Below are positions 55,261-64,000 of a stretch of DNA of 64,000 nucleotides, piece by piece (within the stretch, counting starts at the first letter, position 1; each line of letters begins with the position of its first letter). Position numbers and translations under genes: made by a program. The notes beneath the pieces were generated by a model that did not search any database, was not told the DNA's origin, and saw only the letters and a program-made list of their open reading frames with translations. The stretch lies in the NCBI GenBank assembly GCA_037974965.1, contig JBBPFI010000003.1, positions 2,542,001 to 2,606,000 on the forward strand, in the 5' to 3' direction. Source of the DNA: Dacryopinax spathularia. Taxonomy: Eukaryota > Basidiomycota > Dacrymycetes > Dacrymycetales > Dacrymycetaceae.

Positions 55261-55682
55261 ATCCTACAGGGGTCTATGGGTGAGTACGGATAGGGGTTGA
55301 GGGTAGGGTACGCCGAAAATGCGGCCCGAAACCTCCCTATCTCCCTATCTGTAACACCCATCACGAGCTCGCGCGCGAGCTTGTGAAGGGGCTGTGCTAA
55401 GCGAAAAAGCGGCCCAACCCATCACGAGCTCGCCTGCAAGCTCGTGATGGGTTGGCACGCGTCATTCGTTAGGCGCACGCTGCAATGCTCGCAGCACATC
55501 CACCATCCCCGTAACCCCTCTCTTGCATCTCCGTTGCACCGTATCGTCCTCTGCCTCTTTCCAAGGCCTCCTTGGGCCGCCTACAGCGTAATATACATAT
55601 AATACATTATAATACAAGGTATCCTTTCTTTATATACAGCCTCTACGTTTATTTCGTTGCGCTCCCTTTATCCGCTCCCGAC

Positions 55683-58358
55683 TTAGACTCCACGCGGGTT
55701 CAGCTCGAGCCGGGACGAGTGCATGCTGCGTGTCAGATTACGCAACATCTCCTGCGTCATCGGGGCATGCCGTTGCTGCACTGTCGCCCTCTTGTCTGGG
55801 CTTGCGCCCGTATTGCGCTGTGCGGGACGCTGCAACATACCTGTAGCTTCCCAGTGCGCAATGTCTGCATCCGACCAGATATGCCGTAGCCCTTCTTTGT
55901 GCTGTCCTCGTTCCCAGCAGTCCTTGATCTCCCTCCAGAGCGCTTCGATCCGGCTATGCTTGGCCATTCGCCAGTATTCGATGCCGTTCGTTTGGCGCTG
56001 GCGTGGACCACGCTTACCCAGCATATCCTTGTGTGGGCTGAGGACGGTGTAGAAGCCCCAGGATGCGAACAGACCCCAATGCAAGGCATGGTTCGCTGCG
56101 GTCATTAGCAGAGCATCCATCCCGTATCCAGTCACACTCACAGGTCTTTGTCTTCATCATTGCATCTGTCACCCCCCAATGTGTTGCAAGCTCCTCCTGC
56201 TGATCGTAGAGCATGTACATCAGCCAGGCGATGAACGAGGCGGCCACGATCCCGACGTGGGTTGTCCCTGCGGCACGCTCTGGCACCAGCATTACCATGT
56301 TCTTCACCACGTTGCGTGCATCCTCGACCGTGTTGAGACGTGCGTTTGGGTTGGATGCCATGTATCGGTATCGTGGGTGGATCTTGCAGAGCAGCGTGGC
56401 ACAGAATAGGATGTACTGGTGCAGGTCGGTCTCGATCCGCTCCTCGAAGAGCGCACGGAGGTGCTCGAATGCCGGTCGATACTGCGCACCTGTCGCCCCA
56501 CGCCCCCCGCCCTTGCAGAGCTCTTCAAAGCCGTTGTTCATCTCCTCGGACAGGTCCCTGCGGAAGGTTGGAATCGACCAGAGCGTTGGCGGGAGCTGAG
56601 CTTTCCAGGCATGCGGCCGGGGGTTGACACGGTCGCGTTCAGCCTGGATCTGCATCGTCACGTACTCGTCCTCATCCGCAGGCACATAGCGGCCAGACCG
56701 GGCCTGCCGGGCGTTGTCATCGACCACGTGGATCCAGTGAAGCGCACTGGCCCAGAGACCGCGCCGACCAGCCCAAGGCACAATGTTCAGCCTTGACGCC
56801 CTGAGCACATGGCACATGGCGTCCCGTAACCAGCCGATCACTTGCTCGTGCAGCTCGGCCGGCGTGCCACGGGTCAAATGCCCGATCGCAGTCTGCAGCA
56901 CGGACACGGTGAGCATACGGCGCTTACCAAAGAAAGGAGATCCCATCGCCCTCTTCCCCCGCGCCATCTTCAGCATCAGATCGACAAGGTCCACTGTCGA
57001 TATGGTCGCACGCTGGACAGAGAGAGGGAATGCTGGGACGAGGTCTTCTGTGCCGAGCATGCGCGTGATGTACGTATACCCGTTGGTGGCATCGAGGGGC
57101 ATTCCTTCGGCCTTCCATTCGTTGATGGCGCGCTCTCGTCGGTCGATCACCTGGCTGACCAATGCATGGCGTTCTCCGGCACGCCAGAGCGACATTCGAC
57201 TGGTGCTCACAGGCAGGCCTGCAGCTGAAAGGGCGTTCTCCTGGATCTCCTGCCGGTACGCCTCGATGATCTGCTGCGCTGCTGCCTGGCGAAGGGCGGA
57301 GCTGCTGCCATTCCCTTGCTCTGCGAGCATGTCGAGGCGCCACTCGAGCTCGAAACGGCGACGATAGGCCAGGCCGGCCTCCTTACCAAAGTGTGCCGTG
57401 ATCGCACTTACCGCTACGGATGCACGGAGCCCGCCCTGAATGGGCCGTGGCCATGCGCTGGGCACAAGCTGGCCTTGCGGCCCTCCCGCCCAGAACGACT
57501 TGAGCATGGTCGGCACACCGTTCTCACGGATCGAAGACCACAGGCCCGCAGCACGGTAGACAGGCCCTGAGATCGTGCGCATGTCCCCCGTCTGGGCCAG
57601 CGCAATGTTCCGGAGGCAGATTGCGATGCCCTCGATGAGATACCAGGGACAAGGACGTGTCCCGTTGTTGGTGATCGTCATCGCATCCTTCCACACACGG
57701 CGCGCTCTGACCGTCCAGAACCATGCCGCGTCCAGAAGCAGGTTCGGATAGACCTGTGCGTGATGTCAGAGGTTGCGCTGGATGCTGCATGAAGCGTACG
57801 GAAGGCCTGAGCACAAGCAGCGATGCCCGGAACTGCGCTGAGGGCAGACCCGAATAATACACCGTTGTCATCGGCTTGAGGAGCTTGCTGACCACCCAGC
57901 TAGATCGGTCCGTTAACACACCATGCGTGCGCGGAAAGGGAAGAGATTTACCTTCCGCTACGATGCTCAGGGGCAAGCCTGTCTGGGTGGATGACGAGCT
58001 CCATCTCCGAGCGGATCCCAAGCGATCCCTCACCTTGCCGGATGCGTGTCGCGGTCTTGTCGAAGCTTGACTGCCGATTGAGACGCTCGATCATCTCATG
58101 CACCTTGCGTTCAAACCCGCCCCCAACGCCACAGACACCCAACGCAGCGGCCTCCTGACCAAGACTGATCTCGTGCTTGTCTGTCGAGTTCCGGAAGACC
58201 TTCTTCTGTGCCGAGTAGCCCTGCCATTTGATGCACTCAAACGGGTCAGGCCCCGCTATCCTACAGGGGTCTATGGGTGAGTACAGATAGGGGTTGAGGG
58301 TAGGGTACACCGAAAATGCGGCCCGAAACCTCCCTATCTCCCTATCTGTAACACCCAT
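55683..58358 (-). CDS. Unknown ~839-aa protein of the 3,145-bp unit, copy a
   Basis: Four exons on the minus strand: 58358-57952, 57887-57800, 57753-56142 and 56095-55683, with introns of 64, 46 and 46 nt. The joined frame is open for 839 codons. It begins MGVTDREIGRFRAAFSVYP, passes FECIKWQGYSAQ and VYPNLLLDAAWFWTVRARR, and ends SRLELNPRGV. Intron 3 has a perfect GTGAGT donor and a CTAATGAC branch site; without removing it the frame would break. The protein is rich in Trp, Arg and Ala, mostly helical-looking, with one hydrophobic stretch (GIVAASFIAWLMYMLY). I recognise no transposase, recombinase, helicase or other domain. The start is chosen where conserved-looking protein begins; the frame remains open further upstream through the palindrome. 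Confidence 0.65.
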
Positions 58359-58827
58359 CACCTCCCCGCAGGCGAGCTCGTGATGGGTTGGCACGCATTT
58401 GAACCCATCACGAGCTCGCGCGCGAGGAGGTGATGGAAAAACGCTTACGAACCCATCACCTCCTCGCGCGCGAGCTTGTGATGGGTTCAAACGCGTGCCA
58501 ACCCATCACGAGCTCGCGCGCGAGCTCGTGAAGGGGCTGTGCTAAGCGAAAAAGCGGCCCAACCCATCACGAGCTCGCCTGCAAGCTCGTGATGGGTTGG
58601 CACGGGTCATTCGTTAGGCGCACGCTGCAATGCTCGCAGCACATCCACCATCCCTGTAACCCCTCTCTTGCATCTCCGTTGCACCGTATCGTCCTCTGCC
58701 TCTTTCCAAGGCCTCCTTGGGCCACCTACAGCGTAATATACATATAATACATTATAATACAAGGTATCCTTTCTTTATATACAGCCTCTACGTTTATTTC
58801 GTTGCGCTCCCTTTATCCGCTCCCGAC
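58359..58827. promoter_or_regulatory. Spacer between gene copies a and b (likely promoter of copy a)
   Basis: 470 bp. Nearest the gene are the palindromes. Further out is an AT-rich segment, with ATATACATATAATAC at about 58737-58751, that could supply TATA-type signals on either strand. The 3' end of copy b lies at 58828, so this spacer must serve as terminator for b and promoter for a. Confidence 0.45.
58372..58517. repeat. Large near-perfect palindrome upstream of gene copy a
   Basis: Left arm 58372-58436 and right arm 58452-58517, about 65 nt each with two mismatches, around a 15-nt A-rich loop. The arms are built from CCCATCACGAGCTCG-type words with alternating CG. It lies 14 bp upstream of the start codon of the minus-strand gene, inside its promoter or 5' leader. 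A smaller palindrome of the same words follows at 58561-58598. Equivalent palindromes are at 61517-61662 and 35620-35765. Confidence 0.9.
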
Positions 58828-61503
58828 TTAGACTCCACGCGGGTTCAGCTCGAGCCGGGACGAGTGCATGCTGCGTGTCAGATTACGCAACATCTCCTGC
58901 GTCATCGGGGCATGCCGTTGCTGCACTGTCGCCCTCTTGTCTGGGCTTGCGCCCGTATTGCGCTGTGCGGGACGCTGCAACATACCTGTAGCTTCCCAGT
59001 GCGCAATGTCTGCATCCGACCAGATATGCCGTAGCCCTTCTTTGTGCTGTCCTCGTTCCCAGCAGTCCTTGATCTCCCTCCAGAGCGCTTCGATCCGGCT
59101 ATGCTTGGCCATTCGCCAGTATTCGATGCCGTTCGTTTGGCGCTGGCGTGGACCACGCTTACCCAGCATATCCTTGTGTGGGCTGAGGATGGTGTAGAAG
59201 CCCCAGGATGCGAACAGACCCCAATGCAAGGCATGGTTCGCTGCGGTCATTAGCAGAGCATCCATCCCGTATCCAGTCACACTCACAGGTCTTTGTCTTC
59301 ATCATTGCATCTGTCACCCCCCAATGTGTTGCAAGCTCCTCCTGCTGATCGTAGAGCATGTACATCAGCCAGGCGATGAACGAGGCGGCCACGATCCCGA
59401 CGTGGGTTGTCCCTGCGGCACGCTCTGGCACCAGCATTACCATGTTCTTCACCACGTTGCGTGCATCCTCGACCGTGTTGAGACGTGCGTTTGGGTTGGA
59501 TGCCATGTATCGGTATCGTGGGTGGATCTTGCAGAGCAGCGTGGCACAGAATAGGATGTACTGGTGCAGGTCGGTCTCGATCCGCTCCTCGAAGAGCGCA
59601 CGGAGGTGCTCGAATGCCGGTCGATACTGCGCACCTGTCGCCCCACGCCCCCCGCCCTTGCAGAGCTCTTCAAAGCCGTTGTTCATCTCCTCGGACAGGT
59701 CCCTGCGGAAGGTTGGAATCGACCAGAGCGTTGGCGGGAGCTGAGCTTTCCAGGCATGCGGCCGGGGGTTGACACGGTCGCGTTCAGCCTGGATCTGCAT
59801 CGTCACGTACTCGTCCTCATCCGCAGGCACATAGCGGCCAGACCGGGCCTGCCGGGCGTTGTCATCGACCACGTGGATCCAGTGAAGCGCACTGGCCCAG
59901 AGACCGCGCCGACCAGCCCAAGGCACAATGTTCAGCCTTGACGCCCTGAGCACATGGCACATGGCGTCCCGTAACCAGCCGATCACTTGCTCGTGCAGCT
60001 CGGCCGGCGTGCCACGGGTCAAATGCCCGATCGCAGTCTGCAGCACGGACACGGTGAGCATACGGCGCTTACCAAAGAAAGGAGATCCCATCGCCCTCTT
60101 CCCCCGCGCCATCTTCAGCATCAGATCGACAAGGTCCACTGTCGATATGGTCGCACGCTGGACAGAGAGAGGGAATGCTGGGACGAGGTCTTCTGTGCCG
60201 AGCATGCGCGTGATGTACGTATACCCGTTGGTGGCATCGAGGGGCATTCCTTCGGCCTTCCATTCGTTGATGGCGCGCTCTCGTCGGTCGATCACCTGGC
60301 TGACCAATGCATGGCGTTCTCCGGCACGCCAGAGCGACATTCGACTGGTGCTCACAGGCAGGCCTGCAGCTGAAAGGGCGTTCTCCTGGATCTCCTGCCG
60401 GTACGCCTCGATGATCTGCTGCGCTGCTGCCTGGCGAAGGGCGGAGCCGCTGCCATTCCCTTGCTCTGCGAGCATGTCGAGGCGCCACTCGAGCTCGAAA
60501 CGGCGACGATAGGCCAGGCCGGCCTCCTTACCAAAGTGTGCCGTGATCGCACTTACCGCTACGGATGCACGGAGCCCGCCCTGAATGGGCCGTGGCCATG
60601 CGCTGGGCACAAGCTGGCCTTGCGGCCCTCCCGCCCAGAACGACTTGAGCATGGTCGGCACACCGTTCTCACGGATCGAAGACCACAGGCCCGCAGCACG
60701 GTAGACAGGCCCTGAGATCGTGCGCATGTCCCCCGTCTGGGCCAGCGCAATGTTCCGGAGGCAGATTGCGATGCCCTCGATGAGATACCAGGGACAAGGA
60801 CGTGTCCCGTTGTTGGTGATCGTCATCGCATCCTTCCACACACGGCGCGCTCTGACCGTCCAGAACCATGCCGCGTCCAGAAGCAGGTTCGGATAGACCT
60901 GTGCGTGATGTCAGAGGTTGCGCTGGATGCTGCATGAAGCGTACGGAAGGCCTGAGCACAAGCAGCGATGCCCGGAACTGCGCTGAGGGCAGACCCGAAT
61001 AATACACCGTTGTCATCGGCTTGAGGAGCTTGCTGACAACCCAGCTAGATCGGTCCGTTAACACACCATGCGTGCGCGGAAAGGGAAGAGATTTACCTTC
61101 CGCTACGATGCTCAGGGGCAAGCCTGTCTGGGTGGATGACGAGCTCCATCTCCGAGCGGATCCCAAGCGATCCCTCACCTTGCCGGATGCGTGTCGCGGT
61201 CTTGTCGAAGCTTGACTGCCGATTGAGACGCTCGATCATCTCATGCACCTTGCGTTCAAACCCGCCCCCAACGCCACAGACACCCAACGCAGCGGCCTCC
61301 TGACCAAGACTGATCTCGTGCTTGTCTGTCGAGTTCCGGAAGACCTTCTTCTGTGCCGAGTAGCCCTGCCATTTGATGCACTCAAACGGGTCAGGCCCCG
61401 CTATCCTACAGGGGTCTATGGGTGAGTACAGATAGGGGTTGAGGGTAGGGTACACCGAAAATGCGGCCCGAAACCTCCCTATCTCCCTATCTGTAACACC
61501 CAT
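58828..61503 (-). CDS. Unknown ~839-aa protein of the 3,145-bp unit, copy b
   Basis: Exons 61503-61097, 61032-60945, 60898-59287 and 59240-58828, exactly 3,145 bp from copy a. The translated parts differ at only a couple of residues (for example SGS versus SSS near GNG, and Ile for Val in GFYTVLSP). Both copies keep every splice signal and an open frame, which argues that the protein was functional until recently or still is. Confidence 0.65.
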
Positions 61504-61516
61504 CACCTCCCCGCAG

Positions 61517-61662
61517 GCGAGCTCGTGATGGGTTGGCACGCATTTGAACCCATCACGAGCTCGCGCGCGAGGAGGTGATGGAAAAACGCTTACGAACCCA
61601 TCACCTCCTCGCGCGCGAGCTTGTGATGGGTTCAAACGCGTGCCAACCCATCACGAGCTCGC
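61517..61662. repeat. Large palindrome upstream of gene copy b
   Basis: Same structure and position as the palindrome at 58372-58517, shifted by 3,145 bp. Confidence 0.9.
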
Positions 61663-61972
61663 GCGCGAGCTCGTGAAGGGGCTGTGCTAAGCGAAAAAGC
61701 GGCCCAACCCATCACGAGCTCGCCTGCAAGCTCGTGATGGGTTGGCACGGGTCATTCGTTAGGCGCACGCTGCAATGCTCGCAGCACATCCACCATCCCT
61801 GTAACCCCTCTCTTGCATCTCCGTTGCACCGTATCGTCCTCTGCCTCTTTCCAAGGCCTCCTTGGGCCACCTACAGCGTAATATACATATAATACATTAT
61901 AATACAAGGTATCCTTTCTTTATATACAGCCTCTACGTTTATTTCGTTGCGCTCCCTTTATCCGCTCCCGAC

Positions 61973-62865
61973 TTAGACTCCACGCGGGTTCAGCTCGAGC
62001 CGGGACGAGTGCATGCTGCGTGTCAGATTACGCAACATCTCCTGCGTCATCGGGGCATGCCGTTGCTGCACTGTCGCCCTCTTGTCTGGGCTTGCGCCCG
62101 TATTGCGCTGTGCGGGACGCTGCAACATACCTGTAGCTTCCCAGTGCGCAATGTCTGCATCCGACCAGATATGCCGTAGCCCTTCTTTGTGCTGTCCTCG
62201 TTCCCAGCAGTCCTTGATCTCCCTCCAGAGCGCTTCGATCCGGCTATGCTTGGCCATTCGCCAGTATTCGATGCCGTTCGTTTGGCGCTGGCGTGGACCA
62301 CGCTTACCCAGCATATCCTTGTGTGGGCTGAGGACGGTGTAGAAGCCCCAGGATGCGAACAGACCCCAATGCAAGGCATGGTTCGCTGCGGTCATTAGCA
62401 GAGCATCCATCCCGTATCCAGTCACACTCACAGGTCTTTGTCTTCATCATTGCATCTGTCACCCCCCAATGTGTTGCAAGCTCCTCCTGCTGATCGTAGA
62501 GCATGTACATCAGCCAGGCGATGAACGAGGCGGCCACGATCCCGACGTGGGTTGTCCCTGCGGCACGCTCTGGCACCAGCATTACCATGTTCTTCACCAC
62601 GTTGCGTGCATCCTCGACCGTGTTGAGACGTGCGTTTGGGTTGGATGCCATGTATCGGTATCGTGGGTGGATCTTGCAGAGCAGCGTGGCACAGAATAGG
62701 ATGTACTGGTGCAGGTCGGTCTCGATCCGCTCCTCGAAGAGCGCACGGAGGTGCTCGAATGCCGGTCGATACTGCGCACCTGTCGCCCCACGCCCCCCGC
62801 CCTTGCAGAGCTCTTCAAAGCCGTTGTTCATCTCCTCGGACAGGTCCCTGCGGAAGGTTGGAATC
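61973..62865 (-). pseudogene. 3' fragment of the unknown gene, copy c
   Basis: Contains part of exon 3 (62865-62432), intron 3 (46 nt) and exon 4 (62385-61973). The frame is open, but homology stops at 62865 within exon 3, where satellite-flanking sequence begins. It therefore lacks its promoter and first two-thirds. The same break is found at 36967. Confidence 0.88.
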
Positions 62866-63077
62866 TAGGTATGAAAGGTGTAAGGTCGGACATGGGTCGG
62901 ACATACCCCTTCTGCAAACTGAATGTGTCAGAAACGGGTCTGTGGGGTCCAGGAGGGTACCAGGGGTCCCTGGAAGGTGCCGGGTGGCGTCCCCGGCCTT
63001 GGGGGCGGCCCGGTTCCTGCGATATCGCGGGTTCAGTGCTGCACTATAGGGGGGGGTATGCCACCGTGCTCTACAGC
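62866..63077. other. Spacer between gene array and satellite (second copy)
   Basis: Matches 36968-37179, confirming that gene array, spacer and satellite form one ancestral block. Confidence 0.7.
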
Positions 63078-64000
63078 GTGATTCCTGATGACTAATCATG
63101 TTTTTTGATGACTAATTGGGTCTGGGAGTCCAATGGGCATGATTAGTCATCACCAATCACGATTAGTCATGCGGGAATGGCACACGGATGCTGTTATGGC
63201 TGGGGGCTAGATCGCCCTTCATCAAAGGTACGGCACAGCGCTCTGCAGCGGGATTCCTGATGACTAATCGTGTTTTTAGGTGACTAATTGACCTAAAGAG
63301 TCAATGTGCACCGATTAGTCATCAGGGATCTGGCTCAGTGATGAAGCAATGGCCGCTGCGGGATATTGCAGGCGGTCAGGAATTGCACCATGCGCAGAGC
63401 AGCCCGCAGGCAGAATTCTGATGACTAATCATGTTTTTTGGTGACTAATGGACCTAAATAGTCAGTCTGCATGCATTAGTCATCAGGAATCTGGCTCGGT
63501 GACGGAGGAACAGCCCCTGCGGGATATCACAGGCTACAGCCATGTGCACCCACCGCAGAGCATCCCGCTGGCAGATTCCTGATGACTAATCATGACATTT
63601 GGCGACTAATTGACCTGTAGAGTCTGTCTGCACCGATTAGTCATCAGGAATCTCGCTCGGTGATGGCGAAATGGCCTTGACGCAATATCAAAGGAAACAG
63701 CCATGCATATGCACCGCACAGCATCCCGCAGGCAGAATCCTGATGACTAATCGTGTTTTTTGGTGACTAATTGACCTATAGAACCAGTCTGCACCGATTA
63801 GTCATCAGGGATCTGGCTCGGTGACGGAGAAATGGCCGCTGCGGGATAGCGCAGGGGGCCAGGAATTGCACCATGCGCCAGGCATCCCGCTGGCAGAATC
63901 CTGATGACTAATCATGTTTTTAGGTGACTAATTGACCTATAGAGCCCGTCTGCACTGATTAGTCATCAGGGATCTTGCTCGGTGATGGAGAAATGGCCTT
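63078..64000. repeat. 161-bp palindromic satellite, array 3 (runs off the window)
   Basis: Matches array 1 unit for unit (for example 63085 onward corresponds to 37187 onward). It continues past the end of the window. Confidence 0.93.

Larger units (their letters stand above)
55261..62865. repeat. Head-to-tail array of a 3,145-bp gene-bearing unit
   Basis: Corresponding points recur at exactly 3,145 bp (gene ends 55683, 58828 and 61973; start codons 58358 and 61503). There are two complete gene copies, a third cut at 62865, and a short 5' fragment at 55261-55361. Each unit is a minus-strand gene of about 2.7 kb plus a ~470-bp spacer with large palindromes. Copies differ by only a few bases. 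Nothing marks it as rDNA: it encodes a spliced protein. Confidence 0.95.

Noticed and set aside
58359-58490. Upstream extension of the array gene start through the palindrome (in-frame ATG at 58490)
   Set aside because: The extra 44 codons are simply the palindrome read in frame. The protein-like sequence begins at the ATG at 58358, so the nearer start was used.
55261-62865. Ribosomal DNA array
   Set aside because: The unit is only 3,145 bp, carries a spliced protein-coding gene, and shows no rRNA-like sequence.

Overview
This window looks like a scaffold piece from a filamentous basidiomycete, probably an Agaricomycete. The genes carry many spliceosomal introns of about 45-65 nt with GT-AG borders. 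The left half is gene-dense and moderately GC-rich. The proteins include a basidiomycete-type sesquiterpene synthase, a fungal P450, a GH28 pectinase and chromovirus retrotransposons. Gene models were built by hand from splice signals, reading-frame continuity and recognisable motifs. I had no database search.

Positions 1-32,004 are the genic part. In order they hold: a mitochondrial ribosomal protein bL33m gene (-) divergent from an MTG1-type mitoribosome GTPase (+); a disordered coiled-coil protein (-); an aldo/keto reductase (+); two tandem aldehyde dehydrogenases (+,+); a secreted GH28 enzyme (+) converging on a phytanoyl-CoA dioxygenase-like gene (-); an unknown 376-aa gene (+); a sesquiterpene synthase (-) divergent from a 13-exon cytochrome P450 (+); a NAP-family histone chaperone (+); and a converging dienoyl-CoA isomerase (-). 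The terpene synthase, P450 and dioxygenase within about 10 kb make a small terpenoid cluster plausible.

From about 32.7 kb to the end the window is repeats. A ~273-bp tandem duplication is followed by a partial copy of a 3,145-bp tandem unit, then a 161-bp palindromic satellite. The satellite is split by a nest of two near-identical 7,234-bp Ty3/gypsy chromoviruses. The older one is on the minus strand with GGGGG target duplications. The younger one is on the plus strand, inserted inside the older one's reverse transcriptase, with CGTAA duplications. Removing both restores the satellite in exact 161-bp phase. The elements carry a Tf1-like self-priming signature: an 11-nt primer-binding site complementary to the predicted 5' end of their own RNA.

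Positions 55,261-62,865 are a head-to-tail array of the 3,145-bp unit. Each full unit encodes an unrecognised protein of about 839 aa with three introns (two complete copies) and has a near-perfect palindrome with 65-nt arms just upstream of the start codon. The array ends in the same 161-bp satellite, with the same junction as the partial copy at 36,967, so 34,631-38,282 and 60,528-64,000 are parts of one segmental duplication. This gene, palindrome and satellite combination is the strongest candidate for an undescribed system here.
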